Shown in pieces: positions 47,390 to 56,307 of a stretch of DNA of 64,000 bases (its first letter is position 1; each line of letters opens with the position of its first letter). Origin of the DNA: Pseudomonadota bacterium (GTDB lineage Bacteria; Pseudomonadota; Gammaproteobacteria; Arenicellales; UBA868); contig JAERSQ010000103.1 of NCBI GenBank assembly GCA_016845525.1, positions 1-64,000 of the forward strand, given 5' to 3'. A program made the translations under genes and the position numbers. The notes beneath the pieces are model-generated. The model worked only from the letters and a program-made list of their open reading frames with translations, had not been told where the DNA came from and ran no database searches.

Positions 47390-49288
47390 ATGGAGCGATC
47401 CTGGTTAGATCGGGTGAGAGCCGCGGTGCGGTATCTTTTCGGCCGCTGGCCGGTACTGGCGCACGATGCGGCTGCTGCGTGTGTCGCTTGGTTAGGGGCA
47501 TACTGGTTCCGGTTCAACCTCGACCAGATTCCGGACGTGTTCTTGGATCAGGCATTCGCAGTGCTTCCGCTGGTCGTGTTCTGGCATCTGGTCTTTTTCG
47601 TAGTTTTCGGCGTCCATCGGGGTGCATGGCGCTTCACGTCGACACACGATCTTTCGGTCATTTTGAAGTCTGTGGTCGTCGGGACCGCGGTGGTGGCCTT
47701 CTCGATCTTTCTTGCGACCCGACTTGTTGCGGTACCGAGGTCTGTTTTCCCGTTACATGGTGTTTTCCTTGTGGGGCTTTTGATCGGAAGCAGAATCCTT
47801 TATCGGCTTTTCCGTGACCGCCAAGTGAGCCGGGGCGAGGGCAAACGGGTTTTGATTGTGGGGGCAGGGGCTGCGGGAGATATGCTGCTGAAAGACCTTG
47901 GCCGCAATCAGGAGATTCATTATGACGTCGTGGGTTTCATCGACGACGATCAGACCAAGAAAGGGCGCGAAATTCAGGGCGTTCGGGTACTGGACCGGTG
48001 CGCGGCGATTCCGCAGTTGGCGCGACTCTTGCGAGTTGAACTGATCCTGATCGCGGTCCCAAGCGCCAATGCAGAACAAATGCGCTCAATTGTGGACTAC
48101 TGTGAAAGAGCGAAAACGCCGTTCAGGACGCTGCCCAAGGTTCAGGATATCCTTGACGGTACGGCATCCAGCGCAGATCTTCGATCGGTAGAGTTGGACG
48201 ATCTTCTTGGACGCGACCCTGTCAACCTCGATTGGGAAGCAATGGCGGGGATGATCAACGGCCGGCGAGTTTTGATTACAGGCGGAGCGGGATCCATTGG
48301 GAGTGAATTATGCCGGCAGGTGGCTCGGCTTGAGCCCGAGGAGATTACGCTTTTCGAGCAGAACGAGTTTAGCCTGTACTCATTGGCACTGGAGCTCGAG
48401 GAACAGTTTCCTGACGTTCGCTTCCGGCGCTTGTTGGGCGATGTCTGCGATTCACAAGCCGTGCGGTTTGTCTTTTCCCAATATAGCCCCCAGGTCGTTT
48501 TTCATGCAGCTGCATACAAACATGTTCCAATGCTGCAGGCCCAACTGCGGGAGACAATCCGAAACAATACTGTAGGGACCATCGTTACGGCGCGTGCCGC
48601 TGTTGAGAGTGGGGTGGAGAAATTTATCCTGATCTCTACGGACAAAGCGGTAAATCCGACCAGTATGATGGGTGTAAGTAAGCGGCTGGCAGAAATGGTT
48701 GCACAACTGAATAACGCGGAATCGACGACCGCCTTTATCACGGTTCGATTTGGCAATGTCCTTGGCTCAGCAGGGAGCGTTGTCCCGCTTTTTGAAAGGC
48801 AAATTCGTGCGGGCGGCCCGGTTACGGTGACGGATCCTATGATGACACGGTACTTTATGACCATCTCGGAGGCCTGCCAGTTGATTCTCCAAGCCTGCGC
48901 GATCGGCAGGGGAGGGGAGATATTCGTGCTCAACATGGGTGAGCCCGTAAAGATCGATTATCTGGCACGCCAGATAATCCGCCTGTCCGGAAAGGTGCCT
49001 GACGAAGAGATCGAGATTAGATACACAGGCTTGCGGCCCGGAGAGAAACTGACCGAAGAACTTTTCCATCCGGATGAGAACCTGACCCCAACCTCCTACG
49101 AGAAGATCCTGCTCGCGCAAAGTCGCAGTTTCGATAGAACACATTTGGAGAGCCGACTCGAGGAGTTACGCCAGTGTGTCGAGATTTACGATCACGAGCG
49201 GGCACGCGAGATCGCTATCGGGCTGGTTCCCGAGTACCGGGAAGATCAAAACGGCAACACAGCAGAGTTTCCCAATCAGGCAGCGTAA
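47390..49288 (+). CDS. wbpM: membrane-bound UDP-GlcNAc 4,6-dehydratase (WbpM/CapD family)
   Basis: 632 residues from ATG 47390. Four N-terminal membrane helices (about 15-135), a first nucleotide-binding domain (IVGAGAAGDMLLKDL) and a catalytic SDR domain with GGAGSIGSEL from residue 298. The catalytic site reads ISTDKAVNPTSMMGVSK: Asp418, Lys419, and Met427 in place of Tyr with Lys431, the SMK triad known from WbpM/FlaA1 relatives. Forms UDP-4-keto-6-deoxy-HexNAc. Upstream in-frame sequence to 47309 lies in wbpL. It converges with csiV, with only 7 bases between stops and no terminator visible. Confidence 0.93.
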   Translation: MERSWLDRVRAAVRYLFGRWPVLAHDAAAACVAWLGAYWFRFNLDQIPDVFLDQAFAVLPLVVFWHLVFFVVFGVHRGAWRFTSTHDLSVILKSVVVGTAVVAFSIFLATRLVAVPRSVFPLHGVFLVGLLIGSRILYRLFRDRQVSRGEGKRVLIVGAGAAGDMLLKDLGRNQEIHYDVVGFIDDDQTKKGREIQGVRVLDRCAAIPQLARLLRVELILIAVPSANAEQMRSIVDYCERAKTPFRTLPKVQDILDGTASSADLRSVELDDLLGRDPVNLDWEAMAGMINGRRVLITGGAGSIGSELCRQVARLEPEEITLFEQNEFSLYSLALELEEQFPDVRFRRLLGDVCDSQAVRFVFSQYSPQVVFHAAAYKHVPMLQAQLRETIRNNTVGTIVTARAAVESGVEKFILISTDKAVNPTSMMGVSKRLAEMVAQLNNAESTTAFITVRFGNVLGSAGSVVPLFERQIRAGGPVTVTDPMMTRYFMTISEACQLILQACAIGRGGEIFVLNMGEPVKIDYLARQIIRLSGKVPDEEIEIRYTGLRPGEKLTEELFHPDENLTPTSYEKILLAQSRSFDRTHLESRLEELRQCVEIYDHERAREIAIGLVPEYREDQNGNTAEFPNQAA

Positions 49289-49295
49289 GTCCGTT

Positions 49296-49943
49296 CTAGC
49301 GTTTCTCGGCTAAAACGAAAAGCATTCCGAAATTAGGGTGTCCCAGGTATTGCACTTTCCCGAGGACTAGCCGGCGGGAGTCGCGAATGATCCAGGGAAC
49401 AGGCTGCGTTTCCTGAGGTTGTGGGGGGGCGGTTTTCTCGGGCGTCAACGTGTCTCCAGAGTGCGGCGTGTAAACCACGGACGTTGTGATCGGCCGATTC
49501 GGCGCACCCTGATACTGAAAAACGATGCGAATATCAGATGGCCGTGGGGCCCCTTTGCGTTTTACCCGGAAGCGAATTGGAGAAACTTTTCCCGAGGCCA
49601 GGATCACGGCTTGTGCGTGAAGGGTAACGCGATAAAACGGGCTTGCACTCAATCGTGTTTTGTATGCCTTCAGTATCCCTGAGTTTGAAAGGAGCGAGTG
49701 ACCTCTCCCGAAAACCGTATCGATGCTGGAGAGTTCGTCCAGCGCCAGCAGATGGTTGTGCCGGGTGTCCTGCTCTGGTGAGGATTGGGAGGATCCCTGG
49801 TGGGTAAAGATGAGGTACTCTAATCCCAGGGGCTCATTTCCCCAGGAGACAGATACTCCGGCTACATAAAGCGTAACAAAAAAGCAGGGTCCTAGGGTCC
49901 GGCGAAGCCACATGGAAACCAAAGGCCGATGTTTAAGTCCCAT
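49296..49943 (-). CDS. csiV: CsiV-family periplasmic protein
   Basis: 215 residues with a signal peptide (hydrophobic about 15-32, cleavage likely after VSWG), then a beta-rich region and a conserved end LGHPNFGMLFVLAEKR. In Vibrio, CsiV is a peptidoglycan-binding periplasmic protein linked to cell shape, and its gene lies beside mfd, as here. It overlaps the mfd stop by 11 bases. The assignment rests on mfd linkage plus the C-terminal HPNFG pattern. Confidence 0.75.
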   Translation of the reverse strand: MGLKHRPLVSMWLRRTLGPCFFVTLYVAGVSVSWGNEPLGLEYLIFTHQGSSQSSPEQDTRHNHLLALDELSSIDTVFGRGHSLLSNSGILKAYKTRLSASPFYRVTLHAQAVILASGKVSPIRFRVKRKGAPRPSDIRIVFQYQGAPNRPITTSVVYTPHSGDTLTPEKTAPPQPQETQPVPWIIRDSRRLVLGKVQYLGHPNFGMLFVLAEKR

Positions 49944-52900
49944 GAGTAAACTGATGGGTTATTTCAGCAGGAAGTGGTGTCAGTGCCTGAGATTCGTCCA
50001 GGGTGTCGAGTACCCAATCCGCCAGCATGGCCCGAAGCGCTGAATCAGCAAGATCAGAGGGCAGGGAAAGTTCAAGCGGGCTTTTCATTGAAAACAATCC
50101 GGAATGTTCGCTAAGAAGGGTCACAAATCGGTCGGGTGAGACGCCGGCGTCAGGATGGAACGTCATTCGACCGCCGCGCGGGCCGCACCTCAGTTCCCTG
50201 ATCCCGGCAGTTTTTCCTTTGATCCGGATCCCGCTTACCTGAAAGAGCATTTTCGTTTCAGGAGGCAACAAACCAAAGCGATCAACCATCTCGAGATTTA
50301 ACTCGTAAAGCGAGCCTTTATCCTCGCAATCGGCTATGCGTTGATAGAGCACAAGGCGCGTATGCACATCCGGGATGTAATCTTCCGGAATATAGGCACT
50401 CGTTTCCAGATCAATCTCGCATACTGAGTCATCAGGAAGCTGCCGGGCAGCCGGCTCTTCGGAAAGATCCCGGATTGCTCGGTTCAGGTAGTCGGAATAC
50501 ATCGAGAATCCGATTTCTTCGATGACCCCGCTCTGGCCCTCTCCGAGCAGTTCGCCGGCACCTCTTATTTCGAGATCATGATTTGCGAGGGCGAACCCAG
50601 CGCCAAGTTCTGTCAGGGCTTCCAGAGCCTGCAGTCGCCTTTTCGCTGATGCCGTCATCAATTCAGGATCAGGCACCAACAAAAAGGCATAGGCTTGATG
50701 CCGAGATCGGCCAACGCGTCCACGCAACTGGTGAAGCTGCGCAAGGCCGAACCGGTCAGCCCGGTTCATGATGATGGTGTTGGCGGTTGGGATATCAATA
50801 CCGCTTTCGATGATGGTGCTGCAGACCAACAAATCGAACCGCTGATGATAGAAATCCCGCATCACGGATTCGAGATCACCCTTGGGCATTTGGCCGTGGG
50901 CGATTTCAATTGATGCTTCGGGAATCAGCTCTTTCAGATCCGTCGCGACCCGGTCGATCGTCCTCACTTCGTTGTGGAGGAAATACACCTGTCCGCCACG
51001 ATGCATCTCACGCAGACAAGCCTCCCGAATTAGATGCGTCGAGTAGCGCTGCACCGAAGTCTTTATCGAGACCCGTCCGGGCGGCGGAGAACCGATCAAG
51101 GAAATGGAGCGCAGCCCGGATAAAGCGATGTTGAGGGTCCTGGGAATCGGGGTGGCGGTGAGCGTGAGGACATCGACCTCTTCACGAAGCTGCTTCAGCC
51201 GCTCCTTTTGACGCACACCAAAGCGATGTTCCTCATCAATGATCACGAGACCGAGACGCTGGAATTCAAGGTCCCCCTGAAGCAGGCGATGCGTGCCGAT
51301 CACGATGTCGACCGCACCGCTGCGGATGCCCCGCACCAGTTCGGCATTGGCGGCGTGTGACTTGAAGCGGGAGAGCCCTTCTATTCTGATGGGGTAATCA
51401 GAAAAGCGCTCAGTAAAGGTGTTCTGGTGCTGATTGGCCAGTAAGGTCGTTGGGGTCAGTACCGCTACCTGATATCCGTTTTGCGCCACGACGAAGGCAG
51501 CCCGCAGGGCGACCTCAGTCTTGCCGAATCCGACATCGCCGCACACCAGCCGATCCATCGGTGCCGACCCCTCAAGATCCGAGAGCACTTCCTGAATCGC
51601 CTGCTCTTGGTCAGGGGTCTCATCATAGGAGAATCCGGCCCGAAAGGCAGCATACTCCACTTGGGGCTGGGGGAAGCGGCGGCCCGGGCGAAGTGTCCGC
51701 AATGCCTGTGTTTTTAAAAGTTCCGCGGCTGCATCGTGGGCACGTTTCTTCGCACGGCCTCGTGCCTTTTTCCATTGATCGCTTCCCAGGCGATGCAGTG
51801 GCGCATGCTCCGGATCTCCACCGATATACCGCGAGAGCACATTGATATTGATCACGGGTATGTAGAGTTTGCCGTCGTCGAGATAGTGGATCACCAGAAA
51901 CTCGTTCTTTCGGCTGTTAATTTCCAGCCACTGCAGGCCTCCGAATCTACCGACGCCGTGTTCCAGGTGAACGACGGGGTCCCCGTCATGGAGCTCCGCA
52001 ATAGAACGAATAATCGCTTCGGGATCCTGAGTCTTGCCTCGTTTTCGGCGATGCACCCGTTCACCGTAGAGTTGGGATTCCACGACGATCTCAACATAAG
52101 GCTGGGCCGAGACGAGCCCTCGATCAAGTTGAGAGGAGATGACGGCGAGGGTGTCGCTTGGAGAATCAAGAAACGCTTCCCAGTTGCCGACCGGCTTCGC
52201 GTGAAAATTATGACCGGCCAAAACCTCTGTTAATGATTGAGCCCGGCCCGGGGTCTCTGTGCTTAGCAGAATCTTCGGCTTGGAACGGCCGGAGAGTCGG
52301 TCAATTAGAGCAGCAAAGGGTGAGTTAGATTTGTGATCGACGGGATAGACTGGCGGAGAGTCGGTATACCGCGAGGCGGAGCCCGGAGTTCCATGATGGC
52401 CGATCTCAATAACCTCAGAGTCCAAAATCTGATTTGCCGCGGTGTCGGGGTCGAGACACAGCGTCTCGGGAGAGAGCGGTTGTCGCTCAGAGTCAAGGCT
52501 GCAGTACTCAAACCGATCCCGGACACTCGCAAGTTCAGTGTGGATCTGATCTCGCCAGTCTTTTGGAACAAGCCATTGAAGATCTTTCGGAAGAAAGTCA
52601 AAAATGATGCCCGGCGGATTGAAAAAGAGTGGAAGATAAAACTCTATGCCCGCAGGGAAGCGGCCCGCAGAGACTTCGCGGTAAATCAATGACGACTGAG
52701 GATCACCCGCCATCTGTTGTCGGTATGATTTACGGAATTGCTCGATCGCAGCCTGGTCCGTGGGAAACTCCCTGGCAGGGAGAATGCTGAGAGTTGTGGT
52801 TTCCCCCGTTGATTTCTGATTCTCAGGATCGAAAAAGCGAATGTTTTCTATTTCGTCTCCAAATAGATCGAGTCGGAAGGGTGCTGTCGCCCCCATGGGA

Positions 52901-53436
52901 AACACATCAATAATCCCCCCGCGGATCGCATATTCACCCTCAGATTGAACTTGGGAGACGCCGAGGTAGCCGGCATCCGAGAGTTGATCTCGAAGCTTGA
53001 ACGCATCGATCGTATCCCCGCGGGAAAGATTAAAGCTGGCGCCAGAGATAAACTCTTTTTTTGGTAACCGAAACAGGATCTGCTCGGCGCAAACGAGCAG
53101 AATAAAGGGATCCGGTCGGCACAACTGCTCCAATGTGCGGATCCGCTGTGAAGTAATCTCCGGATGAGGTGAATAACGGTCGTAGGGCAGGCATTCCCAG
53201 CCAGGCAGGACACAGACTCGGTTGCTGTCCTCATCCAGAAAGAACCGGAGTTCGTCAACCAGAAGCTCGAGCTCTCTGACGGACGGCGCGAGAACCGCAA
53301 GGTGAGGTTGAGTCTGTGCGAACTCAGCGATTCTCAGGGCCAACGCAGAGCCCGGAGAGTGCGGCCAGTTTTTTGGCTGTTTGCTCGCTGGTGGAGCTGG
53401 CGAGACAGCAGAGGAGGGTGACACGAGTGCGGGCAA
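49933..53436 (-). CDS. mfd: transcription-repair coupling factor Mfd
   Basis: Removes RNA polymerase stalled at DNA lesions and recruits UvrA. 1167 residues: UvrB-homology N-terminus (VCVLPGWECLPYDRYSPHPE), RNA-polymerase-interacting domain with the usual GDPVVHLEHGVGRF, then a RecG-type translocase with Walker A VCGDVGFGKTEVA, IIDEEHRFGV and QLRGRVGRSRHQAYA, and the C-terminal TRCF domain. The start is TTG at 53436, with a GTG four codons further in as alternative. Divergent from ispD across 48 bases. Confidence 0.97.
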   Translation of the reverse strand: MPALVSPSSAVSPAPPASKQPKNWPHSPGSALALRIAEFAQTQPHLAVLAPSVRELELLVDELRFFLDEDSNRVCVLPGWECLPYDRYSPHPEITSQRIRTLEQLCRPDPFILLVCAEQILFRLPKKEFISGASFNLSRGDTIDAFKLRDQLSDAGYLGVSQVQSEGEYAIRGGIIDVFPMGATAPFRLDLFGDEIENIRFFDPENQKSTGETTTLSILPAREFPTDQAAIEQFRKSYRQQMAGDPQSSLIYREVSAGRFPAGIEFYLPLFFNPPGIIFDFLPKDLQWLVPKDWRDQIHTELASVRDRFEYCSLDSERQPLSPETLCLDPDTAANQILDSEVIEIGHHGTPGSASRYTDSPPVYPVDHKSNSPFAALIDRLSGRSKPKILLSTETPGRAQSLTEVLAGHNFHAKPVGNWEAFLDSPSDTLAVISSQLDRGLVSAQPYVEIVVESQLYGERVHRRKRGKTQDPEAIIRSIAELHDGDPVVHLEHGVGRFGGLQWLEINSRKNEFLVIHYLDDGKLYIPVININVLSRYIGGDPEHAPLHRLGSDQWKKARGRAKKRAHDAAAELLKTQALRTLRPGRRFPQPQVEYAAFRAGFSYDETPDQEQAIQEVLSDLEGSAPMDRLVCGDVGFGKTEVALRAAFVVAQNGYQVAVLTPTTLLANQHQNTFTERFSDYPIRIEGLSRFKSHAANAELVRGIRSGAVDIVIGTHRLLQGDLEFQRLGLVIIDEEHRFGVRQKERLKQLREEVDVLTLTATPIPRTLNIALSGLRSISLIGSPPPGRVSIKTSVQRYSTHLIREACLREMHRGGQVYFLHNEVRTIDRVATDLKELIPEASIEIAHGQMPKGDLESVMRDFYHQRFDLLVCSTIIESGIDIPTANTIIMNRADRFGLAQLHQLRGRVGRSRHQAYAFLLVPDPELMTASAKRRLQALEALTELGAGFALANHDLEIRGAGELLGEGQSGVIEEIGFSMYSDYLNRAIRDLSEEPAARQLPDDSVCEIDLETSAYIPEDYIPDVHTRLVLYQRIADCEDKGSLYELNLEMVDRFGLLPPETKMLFQVSGIRIKGKTAGIRELRCGPRGGRMTFHPDAGVSPDRFVTLLSEHSGLFSMKSPLELSLPSDLADSALRAMLADWVLDTLDESQALTPLPAEITHQFTHGT

Positions 53437-53484
53437 GCCAAGAAAAACCCTATTTTATCGTAAACTCCTGCGACATCTCCTAAT

Positions 53485-54219
53485 TTGAAACCAAGTTATC
53501 AGAGTGTGAAAACAAGAATCTGGGCAATCGTTCCCGCAGCGGGCACCGGAACACGGTTCGGCAGTGATTTGCCGAAGCAATACCATACGCTCAACGGGGA
53601 AGAGGTGATTCTTCGAACATTGCGCCGGCTAAACGCAGTGACGCGTATCTCGGGCATCGGCGTGGGTCTTGCTGTTGATGATCCCGCGTGGCCCAGCATC
53701 ATTCCTCGGCTTCCAGGCTCCGTTTGGTCATATGAGGGGGGTCAAAATAGGAGCGAGACGGTGAGAAACGGCCTATCCGAGCTCACGCGCCAGGGGAAAG
53801 AGGCCGATTGGGTACTGGTGCACGATTCAGTTCGACCCTGTGTAGAGGTGGCGGATATTAACCGACTGATCGATGAAATCGAATTTCGTTTTCCGGGCGG
53901 ATTGCTTGCGACCCCTGTCAGTGACACCCTAAAGGCCGCAACAAGGCAAAGTGAAGTGACGCAGACAGTGTCTAGAGGAAGCCTATGGCGCGCGCAGACT
54001 CCGCAGTTGTTTCCTGTGGCATTGCTCCAGGAGGGGCTCAATAAGGTGGGAGCTGAAAACCTGGAATGCACAGACGATGCCCAGGCCGTTGAATATTTGG
54101 GCCTGTATCCGAGGATTGTTGCGGGTTCTTCTCACAATCTCAAAATCACGTCCGGTTCCGACCTGTCACTCGCCGGTGCCATTTTGGACCTACAGGAGCG
54201 CGTACCATGTTCCGAATAG
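53485..54219 (+). CDS. ispD: 2-C-methyl-D-erythritol 4-phosphate cytidylyltransferase
   Basis: Third step of the MEP isoprenoid pathway. 244 residues with AIVPAAGTGTRFGSDLPKQY near the N-terminus and LVHDSVRPCV for metal/substrate binding. The start is TTG 53485; a GTG at 53506, seven codons in, fits the family's length as well, and neither has a clear ribosome site. Its end overlaps ispF by 13 bases. Confidence 0.95.
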   Translation: MKPSYQSVKTRIWAIVPAAGTGTRFGSDLPKQYHTLNGEEVILRTLRRLNAVTRISGIGVGLAVDDPAWPSIIPRLPGSVWSYEGGQNRSETVRNGLSELTRQGKEADWVLVHDSVRPCVEVADINRLIDEIEFRFPGGLLATPVSDTLKAATRQSEVTQTVSRGSLWRAQTPQLFPVALLQEGLNKVGAENLECTDDAQAVEYLGLYPRIVAGSSHNLKITSGSDLSLAGAILDLQERVPCSE

Positions 54220-54692
54220 GTCAGGGTTACGATGTCCACCGGCTGGTTGAGAATTGTGAACTCCGGCTGGGCGGGGTGTTGATTCCGTACCCGTTGGGGT
54301 TATCCGGGCACAGCGACGCTGACGTACTGCTTCATGCCATTTGCGACGCGCTATTTGGCGCGGTTGGCGCCGGAGATATCGGGCGACACTTTCCCGACTC
54401 GGACCCGGCTCACCGGGGACGCAGCAGTCGGGAATTCCTAAAGGCAGCCGGTGAGATAGTCAAAGCCGACGGGTGGAGTGTCTCAAATATCGACGCAACT
54501 ATCATCACAGAAAAGCCCAAGGTCGCTCCCTACATTACGGAGATGTGCGGCAATATTGCGGCGGATCTGAATATTTCGCCCGTGCAAGTCAATATTAAGG
54601 CAACGACCACTGAGCGACTGGGTTTCACAGGCAGGGAGGAGGGCATTGCTGCCCTCGCCGTTGCAATGGTTACGAGCGAAGCTTCCGAGTGA
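54207..54692 (+). CDS. ispF: 2-C-methyl-D-erythritol 2,4-cyclodiphosphate synthase
   Basis: Forms the cyclic diphosphate in the MEP pathway, two steps after IspD. 161 residues with zinc-binding GQGYDVHRL and GHSDADVLLHAICDAL, and the C-terminal TTTERLGFTGREEGI. Coupled to ispD. Its last 23 bases overlap the convergent smr gene. Confidence 0.97.
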   Translation: MFRIGQGYDVHRLVENCELRLGGVLIPYPLGLSGHSDADVLLHAICDALFGAVGAGDIGRHFPDSDPAHRGRSSREFLKAAGEIVKADGWSVSNIDATIITEKPKVAPYITEMCGNIAADLNISPVQVNIKATTTERLGFTGREEGIAALAVAMVTSEASE

Positions 54693-55188
54693 GCACATAG
54701 AACGCTCCTGTACCCCCATCTTCTGGCTGTGCCCAGCAATAGGCCTGTACCCACGATTGAGATTGCAACAGATCGAGAGCTGCCACACGGACGGGGGAAT
54801 AGCCCTCAGGAGAGTGCGAACCTTTTCCCGTAATCACAAGGAGGCAGCGAAAACTGAAGTCGGTATGCGTGTTTAAAAATTGCAGTAGAGACTGTTCCGC
54901 TTGCGCAACCGTCTGTCGGTGCAGGTCGATAGTCGCGCTTGGCCGAAAACGTCCGCGCTGTAACTCCTTCAGTCTTTCTTTGGCAAGATCCGCGCGATAG
55001 AAGAGTTCGCCTTCTTCGCGAAAGAGGCCTTGTGCGGGCCGCTCGCTTGCCTGAGCAGAGGTTCGTTTGACCTGAGCACGAGGGGCAGCTGCGCGTGGTT
55101 CATGTGGCAGAGGTTGGACCTTTGCCACTGCCGCCTTGAATAACTCAGCATCCTCGGGCGAGATTCCGGATCCTGGTTTTTTTCCCAT
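54670..55188 (-). CDS. Smr-domain protein (SmrA/SmrB type)
   Basis: 172 residues: a charged N-terminal half, then an Smr domain with IDLHRQTVAQAEQSLLQFL, LLVITGKGSHS and GGTGAFYVLTRK. Stand-alone Smr proteins are nucleases or nicking enzymes related to the MutS2 C-terminus; E. coli SmrB cleaves mRNA at collided ribosomes. The DLH...TGKG pair is intact. It begins 9 bases after trxB on the same strand and is probably cotranscribed with it. Confidence 0.9.
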   Translation of the reverse strand: MGKKPGSGISPEDAELFKAAVAKVQPLPHEPRAAAPRAQVKRTSAQASERPAQGLFREEGELFYRADLAKERLKELQRGRFRPSATIDLHRQTVAQAEQSLLQFLNTHTDFSFRCLLVITGKGSHSPEGYSPVRVAALDLLQSQSWVQAYCWAQPEDGGTGAFYVLTRKLRS

Positions 55189-55197
55189 GAGGCGTGC

Positions 55198-56226
<1,029 letters not shown>

Positions 56227-56261
56227 TCATTTAGGTTATTAGGGAAGAGGGCAGGATTCGA

Positions 56262-56294
56262 TATAATTCGCCTTTCAATTGGTCGAGCGACCAA
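56262..56294 (+). promoter_or_regulatory. ftsK -10 box and a 16-bp perfect palindrome in its leader
   Basis: TATAAT at 56262-56267 is a consensus -10; the best -35 at 17-bp spacing (TTAGGG, 56239-56244) is weak. Just downstream, over the expected start point or early leader, lies TTGGTCGAGCGACCAA (56279-56294), two 7-bp arms around AG. This is the shape of a repressor site. It is not a LexA box. The regulator is unknown. Confidence 0.45.
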
Positions 56295-56307
56295 CAGGTC
56301 AAACCCC

